NCBI GenBank assembly: GCA_946629525.1
Contig: CAMOXU010000017.1
Span: forward strand, 1 to 36,279
Direction of reading: 5' to 3'
Source: an uncultured Clostridia bacterium
Lineage (GTDB): Bacteria; Bacillota; Clostridia; Lachnospirales; Lachnospiraceae
Length of the DNA: 36,279 nucleotides
This document shows, piece by piece, positions 23,176 to 30,670 of the stretch. Under the pieces are notes generated by a model that worked only from the letters and a program-made list of their open reading frames with translations, ran no database searches and had not been told where the DNA came from. Made by a program: the position numbers and the translations under genes. Each line of letters opens with the position of its first letter. The first letter of the stretch is position 1.

Positions 23176-25626
23176 ATGAAGTGTCTGATTCTTGCAGGCG
23201 GACGCGGCGAACGCATGTGGCCGCTTTCGAGACATAATTATCCGAAGCAGTTTATCGAAATTCAGAAGAACCATTCTCTCTTCCAGGAAACAGTCTCCCG
23301 TAATCTTCCTTTCTGCGATGAGTTCATCATCATTACGAGGGCGGAATACCGCTTTATCGTAGAAGATCAGATGAAGGCTTTCCAGGGGACGCCGTATCGT
23401 TGTGTATACGAGGAGGAATCCCGCGGGACCATGCAGGCGATCGCGCTCGCATGCCTTGATCTGACACCCTCGGAATATGTATTTGTTGTCGTTTCCGACC
23501 ATGTCATCTACTCCCGGCCGGAGTCGGGGAGCGGTGAGATGGATTATAAGGACTGTGTCATGCAGGCCAAGGAATATGCCCGTCAGGACAGGATCTCCCT
23601 CTTTACGCTGCGCGAGACCTCGATCAACAGGCGCTTCGGCTACATTCTCGACCTGAAGCCGGATGGCGTCGTCGGCCGCTTTATTGAAAAGCCGACCGAA
23701 GAGCAGGCTGCTGCGATCGACTTCCGCAAGGAGGCTGTCTACCGGAACCTCGGCATGCTGCTTTTCCGGGTGGATGTGTTCCTGAATGAACTTCGTCTCA
23801 ATTCGCCGGAGGAATATTACAAGTGCCGCGTCGTCTATGACGAGCGGCTTACCGTCAACGCGAAGCTCACCTACGGGATCGAGGATTCCCAGGTGACCTA
23901 TGATCTCACGGCTGCCAGAAAGCGGAGCGCCCTCATCGACGCCCCGACGCTGACGGGCAACTATGCCTACTATCCCGCGGAAATCGAGAAAGTGTTCCGG
24001 GAGGTATCCATCGCGAAGGAGCTTCTCGAGAAGACCGACAAGCTTTCTGCGGTAAAGGGTGTTTTCCTGTGGAGCCAGATCGACGCCCTGGAGGATATCA
24101 CGGATACGGACTATTTCCTGGGTTCTGAAAATGTAGTGACGAACGACTGCTACAACGCAATCGTCATGAATAACTCCTCCAAACAGACGGTGGTGGTCAA
24201 CGGTCTCGACAACGTGATCGTGGCAAATACACCGGACGCGGTCTACATCGGCCGATACGGCAGATCCGCCGAGGTCCGCGAGATCATCCGCAATACGCCG
24301 GAGCTTTCGGCCGTTGCGGAGTCCGGAACCGTCTTCTACAGGCCCTGGGGCCATTATGAGGAACTGGTCAACACGGGACATTACCGTGTGCGCCGTGTCT
24401 TCGTCCCCTCGGGCAATACGATCCCGCTGCACAGCCATGTGAGAAGAGCGAAGAACGTCATGATCGTCGAGGGCGAGGCGAAGATCGTAAAGAACGGCGA
24501 GTCGAAGATCTACGGCGTCAATATGAACGAATCGTTCCCGGCGGGCTGCGAGCACTCGATCAGCAACAGCGGGAAGGACGAGCTCGTCTTCATCGAGACG
24601 ACCATCGGCGATACCGGCAAGGAATCGGATTTCGTCCTCAGCAAGAGCGCTGACAGATTCGGCGCGGGGTACGCTGTGGAGCCCCTCATCCGCCTCATGC
24701 CGGCCTTCAAGGACAATCTGTGGGGCGGCACGAAGCTTCGCGACATATACGGCATGAAGTGCGACTATGACATCATCGCGGAGGCATGGATGATGTCGGC
24801 GCACAAGGCAGGGCAGAGCATTCTGGCAAGCGGAGACTATCGCGGCATGTATTTCGGCGATTACCTCAAAGGGGCAGGAAAGGAAGTCCTCGGATGGAAA
24901 TGCAGCCCGCTGCAGAACTTCCCGCTTCTCGCTAAGTTCATCGACGCGAAGGACGCGCTCTCCGTGCAGGTCCACCCGAACGACGATTATGCTCTGGAGC
25001 GCGAAAATGACTACGGAAAGAACGAAATGTGGTATGTCATGGACGCGGAGCCGGGTGCGGGACTCTACGTTGGCTTTAACCGGGATGTCTCTGCAGAGGA
25101 AGTGGAGCGAAGGATCGCGGAGAACACCATCATGGAAGTCCTCAACTTCTTCGAGACGAAGCCGGGTGACGTCTATTATATCCCGGCCGGGACCGTCCAC
25201 GCGATCGGCGGAGGAAATCTGATCTGCGAGATCCAGCAGAGCTCCAACTGTACCTACCGTCTGTACGACTTTGACCGTCGGGACAAGTTCGGCAATCCCC
25301 GTGAGCTGCACGTAAAGAAAGCTCTCGACGTCCTGAACTTTAAGAAATATGTGCCGGCGGAGTTCGAGAAGGAAGAAGACGAGGCGGGAACGACGGTCAC
25401 GCGCTGCAAGTACTTTGAGGTCACGGTCTACGAGGTCGAGGATCACACCGAGGTCGCGATGGACACGAGCAAGTTCACATCCGTCATCTGCATGAGGGGC
25501 GAGGGAACGATCAGCTTCTGCGGGTCCTCCATGGACGTGAAGGCGGGCGACAGTGTCTTTGTGCCGGCGATGGAAGGAATTCTCGCTGCAGACGGGAAGA
25601 TGACCCTGATCCTGTCCCACGTATAA
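23176..25626 (+). CDS. Fused mannose-1-phosphate guanylyltransferase / cupin / type I mannose-6-phosphate isomerase, 816 aa
   Basis: Residues about 1-300 are a ManC nucleotidyltransferase (LAGGRGERMWPLSRHNYPKQF; VVVSDHVIY; FIEKPT), making GDP-mannose. A beta-helix linker (about 320-375) and a type II isomerase-like cupin (RPWGHYEELV about 390; PLHSHVRRAKNVMIVEG about 418) follow. Residues about 500-816 are a complete type I isomerase converting fructose-6-P and mannose-6-P: NLWGG, SVQVHPND, KNEMWYV and GTVHAIGGG supply the Gln, His, Glu and His zinc ligands. In the cupin the usual RxEHW after HxH is replaced by RRAKN, so metal ligands seem lost and that module may be structural. Only phosphomannomutase is missing for the route from fructose-6-P to GDP-mannose. 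The start follows a GGAGG site. No glycan cluster adjoins it. Confidence 0.92.
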   Translation: MKCLILAGGRGERMWPLSRHNYPKQFIEIQKNHSLFQETVSRNLPFCDEFIIITRAEYRFIVEDQMKAFQGTPYRCVYEEESRGTMQAIALACLDLTPSEYVFVVVSDHVIYSRPESGSGEMDYKDCVMQAKEYARQDRISLFTLRETSINRRFGYILDLKPDGVVGRFIEKPTEEQAAAIDFRKEAVYRNLGMLLFRVDVFLNELRLNSPEEYYKCRVVYDERLTVNAKLTYGIEDSQVTYDLTAARKRSALIDAPTLTGNYAYYPAEIEKVFREVSIAKELLEKTDKLSAVKGVFLWSQIDALEDITDTDYFLGSENVVTNDCYNAIVMNNSSKQTVVVNGLDNVIVANTPDAVYIGRYGRSAEVREIIRNTPELSAVAESGTVFYRPWGHYEELVNTGHYRVRRVFVPSGNTIPLHSHVRRAKNVMIVEGEAKIVKNGESKIYGVNMNESFPAGCEHSISNSGKDELVFIETTIGDTGKESDFVLSKSADRFGAGYAVEPLIRLMPAFKDNLWGGTKLRDIYGMKCDYDIIAEAWMMSAHKAGQSILASGDYRGMYFGDYLKGAGKEVLGWKCSPLQNFPLLAKFIDAKDALSVQVHPNDDYALERENDYGKNEMWYVMDAEPGAGLYVGFNRDVSAEEVERRIAENTIMEVLNFFETKPGDVYYIPAGTVHAIGGGNLICEIQQSSNCTYRLYDFDRRDKFGNPRELHVKKALDVLNFKKYVPAEFEKEEDEAGTTVTRCKYFEVTVYEVEDHTEVAMDTSKFTSVICMRGEGTISFCGSSMDVKAGDSVFVPAMEGILAADGKMTLILSHV

Positions 25627-25707
25627 AGAAAGCCGGGTGCCTGCAGAGGTCTGCAGCTCATGGAGATCGTCTGAATGGACGGCCGGCACACTCAAAAAAG
25701 TTCTATG

Positions 25708-25736
25708 CTGCGCAGGGCGTGAAGCGCCCTGCGCAG
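25708..25736. other. Strong 12-bp hairpin
   Basis: CTGCGCAGGGCG and CGCCCTGCGCAG pair perfectly around the 5-nt loop TGAAG. No T tract follows on either strand, so it is not a standard terminator, although it may mark the 3' end of the fusion-gene transcript. Confidence 0.7.
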
Positions 25737-25740
25737 TGAT

Positions 25741-25862
25741 TCATTCCCGGGCTTTGCCGCGTTGACAGCGGCAGACTCTCTATGGTGTGAAGTATCTCCT
25801 GCTAAGAGAATCATTCCCGGGCTTTGCCGCCCTGACAGCGGCAGACTCTCTATGAGGTGAAG
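25741..25862. repeat. Two 52-bp direct repeats, 70-bp period
   Basis: Copies at 25741-25792 and 25811-25862 both read TCATTCCCGGGCTTTGCCGC at the start and GCGGCAGACTCTCTATG near the end, with only a few differences. Each contains an internal stem GCCGC/GCGGC. They precede the tRNA-Ser promoter and are not tRNA-like. Confidence 0.85.
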
Positions 25863-25931
25863 CTTCCGGTGCAGAGATTCGGTCCGGGAAATCCAGTCCG
25901 GAGAATTTTGCGCAGGAAATAAAAAAAGTAC

Positions 25932-25960
25932 TTGCATGGGAGAATGCTCTCTGCTATAAT
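25932..25960 (+). promoter_or_regulatory. Promoter of tRNA-Ser(GGA)
   Basis: TTGCAT (25932-25937), 17 bases, TATAAT (25955-25960) with an extended -10 TGC. It has the same design as the other tRNA-Ser promoter at 19637-19665. Confidence 0.85.
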
Positions 25961-26026
25961 TAATCTTGCTGTTGCGGATGGCAGCAGCGCACAACATCAT
26001 AAGGAATTATGATTCGAGCAATTTGT

Positions 26027-26116
26027 GGAGAAGTACCCAAGCTGGCCGAAGGGACACCCCTGGAAAGGGTGCAGGTCGTTAATAGCGGCGCGAGGGTTCA
26101 AATCCCTCCTTCTCCG
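26027..26116 (+). tRNA. tRNA-Ser(GGA)
   Basis: Acceptor arms GGAGAAG and CTTCTCC, anticodon loop CTGGAAA (anticodon GGA), long variable arm, T loop GGTTCAAATCC and discriminator G; 90 nt. No CCA encoded. Confidence 0.96.
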
Positions 26117-26119
26117 CCT

Positions 26120-26158
26120 CAGGAGCCATGTGTGAAAGCACATGGCTCCTGTTTTTTT
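26120..26158 (+). terminator. Rho-independent terminator after tRNA-Ser(GGA)
   Basis: Perfect 13-bp arms CAGGAGCCATGTG and CACATGGCTCCTG with a 6-nt loop, followed by seven T's. Confidence 0.95.
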
Positions 26159-26169
26159 GATATCCGATA

Positions 26170-26198
26170 TTGATTTTTAATTAAATTATTTGTACAAT
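26170..26198 (+). promoter_or_regulatory. Promoter of the lacI-lacI-epimerase operon
   Basis: TTGATT (26170-26175) is 17 bases from TACAAT (26193-26198). The surrounding 80 bases are far more AT-rich than the rest of the window. TTAATTAA occurs at 26177-26184, inside the spacer, and again at 26217-26224, 40 bases downstream; these may be operator or UP-like elements. Confidence 0.6.
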
Positions 26199-26247
26199 TG
26201 TTTAAAATTTAAGTGATTAATTAAGTCTTTTGAGAATCGGTGTCAAT

Positions 26248-27318
26248 ATGGCGGAACGAAAAAAAGTTATTTTAAAAGATATAGCCGAACAGCTGGGCGT
26301 AAGTGTGGTCACGGTATCCAACGCCCTTGCCGGACGCAGAGGAGTGAGCCTTGAGATGCGTCAGAAGATCATCCGTCTGGCCGGAAAGATGGGCTATGAA
26401 TCTGCATACGACCTTTCCGGAGGCGGCAGGACGATAAGGATCGGCATTTTCACGCCCCATAAGGAGTCTCTTGAAGCCACTCCCGTGATCCTTGCGCTCG
26501 GAAAGCAGGAGCTTCGGCGGAACCGCATGAACGAAAAGCTGGTCTTTCTGCCGATTCCCAGACGCGGCAGACGTCTCGACAGCTTCAGTGAAGATCAGTT
26601 TGACGGGTATATCGTCTTCGGTGCCGAATCGCAGGAATTACTGAACAGTATCTGCGAAAAGGCAAGCGTGCCTGTCCTGAGCTTCGGCAGGATCAATGAG
26701 GCTGACCGCACGGACAGTGTAGTCATGGATTGCTTTCACGGAATGTTCCAGGTGGTCTCACGGCTGATCGATATGGGGCACAGACGCATCTGTCTGTTCG
26801 GTGCAACGAACCAGTATGGTCTGGATCAGGAGATGGGATACCGCAAAGCCTTTGATGCCGCCGGTCTCCCTCCGGAGGAAGACATGATCTTCAGAAATTT
26901 CTACATCGGAAAGAACGGGTACCAGAATAAGCAGGAAGACTGCATGCGTCTTGAAGCCCTGATCCGGGAGCAGATGAGCCGGGAAGTGAAACCGACTGCG
27001 ATCGCCTGCGGAAGTGACGGGATTGCGGAGGAAGCACTCAGGATCCTGCGGGAAATGAATATCCGGGTCCCCGAGGATGTCTCGGTCACGGGCTTCTTTA
27101 AAGCGGATGAGGAGGATACGGGGATCGCATCCATGACCTGGCCGATCAGGAACATGGCAAAGGCAGGGATGTACATCCTCCGGAGACGCATGGAGGGCGA
27201 GAAGGACGCATTTGGAGTGATATCCATCCAGGGGAAGTGGTATCCGGGAGGCTCCGTCGCCCGGCCCGATGACGATTTCCCCATGAATCCGACCATCATT
27301 CACATTTTCGGAGAGTAA
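26248..27318 (+). CDS. LacI-family transcriptional regulator, 356 aa
   Basis: An N-terminal LacI helix-turn-helix (LKDIAEQLGVSVVTVSNALAGRRGVS, residues about 8-33) precedes a periplasmic-binding-protein-like sensor domain (FDGYIVFGAESQ; ITGF-like VTGFFKADEE near the end). Such proteins bind operators as dimers and release or bind with a sugar ligand. The ATG at 26248 gives MAERKK; the ribosome site is weak (GAGAATCGG region), and a TTG at 26230 is the alternative. It is followed after 6 bases by a second LacI gene and then a cellobiose 2-epimerase, so it likely controls that disaccharide pathway. Confidence 0.93.
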   Translation: MAERKKVILKDIAEQLGVSVVTVSNALAGRRGVSLEMRQKIIRLAGKMGYESAYDLSGGGRTIRIGIFTPHKESLEATPVILALGKQELRRNRMNEKLVFLPIPRRGRRLDSFSEDQFDGYIVFGAESQELLNSICEKASVPVLSFGRINEADRTDSVVMDCFHGMFQVVSRLIDMGHRRICLFGATNQYGLDQEMGYRKAFDAAGLPPEEDMIFRNFYIGKNGYQNKQEDCMRLEALIREQMSREVKPTAIACGSDGIAEEALRILREMNIRVPEDVSVTGFFKADEEDTGIASMTWPIRNMAKAGMYILRRRMEGEKDAFGVISIQGKWYPGGSVARPDDDFPMNPTIIHIFGE

Positions 27319-27324
27319 ACCACA

Positions 27325-28329
27325 ATGGACAAGGTCAGATTAAAAGATATTGCGGAAAGAGCAGGGGTCAGTATCGTTACGGTATCCAATGCCCTGTCCG
27401 GGAAGAAGGGCGTGAGTTCCGCTCTGCGGAAAAAGCTCATCCAGATAGCGGACGAGATGGGATTTGACTTCGAAAAATACAAGAACCGGTCTGTTCCCGG
27501 AAAGTCGATCAGTGTGGTGATGCCTGCAGAATTCGTCAAGGAGGGCACATCATACTACTGGGAGCTCTATCAGAAGGCTGCCATGGAAATCTCAAAAAAT
27601 GAAGGCTTCACGATCCTTGAGCTCGTCAGGTATGAAGAAGAAAAGCGGTTCAGGATCCCCAGGGGGATTCTTGAAAAGGAGTATGACGCGGTGCTTCTGA
27701 TCGGCGGTTTCGGAACAAGGTATATGAAGCAGCTGCTCACGAGCATTAAGGCTCCGGTCGTTCTGCTCGACTGCATTTCCCATGACGTCAGAACGGATGC
27801 TGTACTGTCCGACAATTATAACGGAATGTACCGCATGACGAAATATCTTATGGACGCAGGGCACAGAGAGATCGGGTTCATAGGCAGCAGGTCTTCGAAT
27901 AATGCGGTCGACGACAGATACTTCGGATACAGGAAAGCGCATGCGCTGGAAGATATCAGGATCCGGAAGGAATGGTTCCTTGAAGACAGAGATGCCGATA
28001 CCGGAGAGCGGAGGATCCGGCTGCCCCATAAGCTGCCGACGGCATTTGTCTGTGCCAGCGACTACAGCGCGCTGATCCTTGCGGGAGAGCTCACAGCAAG
28101 AGGTCTCAGAATACCGGAGGATATATCGGTCGTCGGATACGACGATCTGATGGATGAGAATCCGTTCCTCGGCACACTGACGACATACCATGTCGATACG
28201 GACAGAATGAGCAAAGAAGCGGTGCGCATGCTCATGGGAAAAATACTGCATGAGTCAGAGGAACCGGAGGTCCGGCAGATCGACGGGCGCATCATCGAGA
28301 GATCGTCCGTAAAGAATCTCAGGAGATGA
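27325..28329 (+). CDS. Second LacI-family transcriptional regulator, 334 aa
   Basis: The headpiece (RLKDIAERAGVSIVTVSNALSG, residues about 5-26) is nearly the same as in the upstream regulator, including the VTVSNAL recognition helix. The sensor domain has FIGSRSSNNAVDDRYFGYRKA, FVCASDYSALI and VVGYDDLMDENPF, standard for the LacI/GalR class. It lies 6 bases behind the first regulator with a GGAGAG ribosome site. The two sensor domains differ much more than the headpieces, suggesting one operator class and two signals. Confidence 0.94.
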   Translation: MDKVRLKDIAERAGVSIVTVSNALSGKKGVSSALRKKLIQIADEMGFDFEKYKNRSVPGKSISVVMPAEFVKEGTSYYWELYQKAAMEISKNEGFTILELVRYEEEKRFRIPRGILEKEYDAVLLIGGFGTRYMKQLLTSIKAPVVLLDCISHDVRTDAVLSDNYNGMYRMTKYLMDAGHREIGFIGSRSSNNAVDDRYFGYRKAHALEDIRIRKEWFLEDRDADTGERRIRLPHKLPTAFVCASDYSALILAGELTARGLRIPEDISVVGYDDLMDENPFLGTLTTYHVDTDRMSKEAVRMLMGKILHESEEPEVRQIDGRIIERSSVKNLRR

Positions 28330-28340
28330 AAAACCTGAAG

Positions 28341-28382
28341 GGCATTTCCTGTACACACTTGACAGATCAGGGGGAAAATGCC
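28341..28382 (+). promoter_or_regulatory. Imperfect inverted repeat between the second lacI and the epimerase gene
   Basis: GGCATTTCC (28341-28349) and GGAAAATGCC (28373-28382) pair with one bulged base across about 23 nt that themselves contain CCTG...CAGG. It may be an operator for one of the LacI proteins or an mRNA structure; there is no T tract. Confidence 0.45.
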
Positions 28383-28416
28383 ATCCTTTTGACGAAGAGA
28401 GGAGGAGAGCACTGAT

Positions 28417-29754
28417 ATGAATATGAGAGCTGAAATCGAGAAGCATCTGAACGATCTGATCATCCCTTTCTGGGAAAAACTTATAGATAAGGAAAACGGC
28501 GGATTTTACGGCTACATGGGGTATGATCTCGCCGTCGATAAAGAAGCGGTGAAGGGATGCATCCTGAACAGCCGCATCACATGGGTCTTCTCCGCCGCGG
28601 CCAAATATTATGAAGAGAGGAACCCGGAGAAGGCTTCGGAGCTCCTTTCCTATGCCCGCCACGGATATGAATTCATGAGATCCGCCTGCTATGACGGGGA
28701 ATACGGCGGGATGCTCTGGTCCGTCACATTTGACGGGAAGCCGGAGGATACGACGAAGCACACCTATAACCAGGCTTTCTCGATCTATGCGCTCGCGGCC
28801 TACTACGATGCTTCGGGGGATTCGGAAGCACTCGCCCTTGCGCAGGAGATCTACAATATCATCGAGACGAAGTGCCGCGACGAGGGCGGTTATCTCGAGG
28901 CCTTTGACAGAGCGTTCGGGCCCGGGTACAATGACAAGCTCTCGGAGAACGGCGTCATCGCAGAGCGCACGATGAATACCGCTCTGCATGTCCTTGAGGC
29001 ATACACGGAATTCTACAGGATGCTTACAGTCTGCGAGCGGGAAGGCAAAACCTTTGCCGGAGCCGTTCCGGCAAGAGAAGTCGGGGAGAAGCTCGTCGAG
29101 ATCCTCCGCATCTTCGCCGACAAGATGTATAATCCCGAAAAGCACCGCCAGGAAGTCTTCTTTGACCATGAGTACAATACGCTGATCGACCTCATTTCCT
29201 ACGGGCACGACATTGAATCCTCCTGGCTCATTGACCGCACGGTGGATGTGATCCGTGCCGCCCTGACGGGAGGAGAACTCACGGCCGACGCTGTCACGGC
29301 GATGGCGGCTGAACCGGCTCCTGTCCTTCAGGAGTTCGCCTCCACCGACGAGGCCATGTCAGAGGTCTTCGCGCTCCTTGACCGCGTGAACCGCATGGAT
29401 GCCGAGATGCTCGACAACGTGACGCGGGAAGCCTTCGACGGGCATTCGCTTGCCATGGAGGCGGAGAACGGCGTGAAAAATGAAGACCGCATCTGGTGGG
29501 CCCAGGGCGAAATGATCACCGCGTTCTGGAACGGCTGGCAGCATGATCCGGAGAGAGAAGACTATAAGGAAAATGCAGAGGCTGCCTGGGTGTTCGTGCG
29601 CGACATGCTGACGGATAAGCGCGAGGGATCCGAATGGTTCTGGCTTCTTGACAAGGACGGAAAGCCCTATGAGGACAGGCCAATCGTCGAGCCGTGGAAG
29701 TGCCCGTACCACAACGGACGGATGTGCCTTGAGATGATGCGGCGGCTTCCGTAA
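28417..29754 (+). CDS. Cellobiose 2-epimerase (AGE superfamily), 445 aa
   Basis: The enzyme interconverts the reducing-end glucose of beta-1,4 disaccharides with mannose, for example cellobiose to glucosyl-mannose. It matches what I recall of Ruminococcus albus cellobiose 2-epimerase: PFWEKLIDKENGGFYGYMGY, LNSRITWVFSAA (substrate Arg), KHTYNQAFSIYAL, SYGHDIESSWLIDR (catalytic His), DRIWWAQGE and WKCPYHNGRMCLE (second His). It is an (alpha/alpha)6 barrel without a signal peptide, so intracellular. It is longer than the roughly 390-residue norm because of insertions at about 208-230 and 275-310. The tail EMMRRLP is echoed by the repeats behind the gene. GGAGG precedes the start. Control by the two upstream LacI proteins is likely. 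Confidence 0.9.
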   Translation: MNMRAEIEKHLNDLIIPFWEKLIDKENGGFYGYMGYDLAVDKEAVKGCILNSRITWVFSAAAKYYEERNPEKASELLSYARHGYEFMRSACYDGEYGGMLWSVTFDGKPEDTTKHTYNQAFSIYALAAYYDASGDSEALALAQEIYNIIETKCRDEGGYLEAFDRAFGPGYNDKLSENGVIAERTMNTALHVLEAYTEFYRMLTVCEREGKTFAGAVPAREVGEKLVEILRIFADKMYNPEKHRQEVFFDHEYNTLIDLISYGHDIESSWLIDRTVDVIRAALTGGELTADAVTAMAAEPAPVLQEFASTDEAMSEVFALLDRVNRMDAEMLDNVTREAFDGHSLAMEAENGVKNEDRIWWAQGEMITAFWNGWQHDPEREDYKENAEAAWVFVRDMLTDKREGSEWFWLLDKDGKPYEDRPIVEPWKCPYHNGRMCLEMMRRLP

Positions 29755-29916
29755 GCATGAGTGTACGAGATGATGAGACGGATCCTGTGAAGCGCGAGTA
29801 TACGAGATGTTGACACGGATCCCATGAAGCGCGAGTGTACGAGATGCTGACAGGGATCCTGCGAAGCATGACTATACCGGATGATGGAGCGGCCTTCATG
29901 AGGCACGAATATATCA
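29721..29916 (+). repeat. 37-bp tandem repeats derived from the epimerase gene's 3' end
   Basis: Units at 29758-29794, 29795-29831, 29832-29868 and 29869-29905, plus a partial fifth, share TACGAGATG(A/T/C)TGA-like cores and end in GAAGC(G/A) or GAGGCA. Read in the matching frame, units give YEMMRRIL-stop, YEMLTRIP-stop, YEMLTGILRS and YRMMERPS-stop; the gene itself ends LEMMRRLP-stop (29721-29757). The gap therefore looks like decayed copies of the gene terminus. Confidence 0.8.
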
Positions 29917-30588
29917 ATGGACGATAAGAACGAACGGAAGAAACAATGGAAATCGATGAGCCTCGGGGAGAAGGTAGGGTATTTTAAAGACTATTATCTT
30001 CTGTGGGTGGCCGGCGGAGCACTGATCGCCGGCCTCCTTTTTACGATGATATGGAAAGCGCTGTCGCCGGCTCCGGAGAGACAGCTTTTTGTATATGTCT
30101 TTAATGACCTTTTATCGGAAGAGGCGGAAAGTGAAGCCGTCCGCGCCTTCTGCGCGGAATATGGATTGGAGGAAGACCTCGTCGAGATCTCCGACGGACA
30201 TGACCCGGATGCGGACGCTCTTCTTTTTGCGACCCTCACAGGGGACGAGCAGCTGGACCTTGTGATCTGCAGGGAGGAGGACTTCGCAGACTTCGCCGGG
30301 GAGGGAATGTTCTTCCCGCTTGGGGACGTCTTTACGGCGGAGGAACTTGACAGATGGTCGCAGTCGGTCGTCGCCTGCCCGGGTCTCCTCGCGACAGAGT
30401 CCGCGCCGGAGGATATCTATGACTACTACGGGAAGGGCGAGGTGCAGGACTTCGGACTTCGCATTTCCGACAGTGAGACCTGGCGGAAGCTCATGCAGAG
30501 TGACGGGGACTACGTGTGCGGGATACTGGGACTCGGCGCGAATCCGGAGAATGCGGAGAAGTTCGTGCGGTTCGTGATGGGGCACTGA
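29917..30588 (+). CDS. Membrane-anchored protein of unknown function, 223 aa
   Basis: A charged cytoplasmic N-terminus with GEKVGYFKDYYLLW leads into one membrane segment (about residues 28-50) and an acidic outer domain of about 170 residues. The outer domain (LDLVICREEDFADFAGEGMFFPLGDVFT) vaguely recalls extracytoplasmic solute-binding proteins, but I cannot name a family. The next gene is YesL-like; this pair may act together. The ribosome site is weak (GAGG 13 bases ahead), and the gene starts directly at the end of the 37-bp repeats. Confidence 0.8.
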   Translation: MDDKNERKKQWKSMSLGEKVGYFKDYYLLWVAGGALIAGLLFTMIWKALSPAPERQLFVYVFNDLLSEEAESEAVRAFCAEYGLEEDLVEISDGHDPDADALLFATLTGDEQLDLVICREEDFADFAGEGMFFPLGDVFTAEELDRWSQSVVACPGLLATESAPEDIYDYYGKGEVQDFGLRISDSETWRKLMQSDGDYVCGILGLGANPENAEKFVRFVMGH

Positions 30589-30670
30589 GACGCCGGCACC
30601 CCCTCACTCTGCGCAGTACAGCAGGATGCCGGGATGCTCCTCTTGCAGATTATTTTTGGGAGACAGAGAG

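Larger units (their letters stand above)
25627..26026. other. 400-base intergenic region before tRNA-Ser(GGA)
   Basis: It contains CTGCAGaggtCTGCAG soon after the fusion gene, a perfect 12-bp hairpin (25708-25736), a pair of 52-bp direct repeats (25741-25862) and the tRNA promoter. The listed minus-strand ORFs here have no family features and I reject them. Confidence 0.75.

Noticed and set aside
23170-25695. 841-aa minus-strand ORF
   Set aside because: It is antisense to the ManC-ManA fusion, whose motifs are unmistakable; the minus translation shows none.
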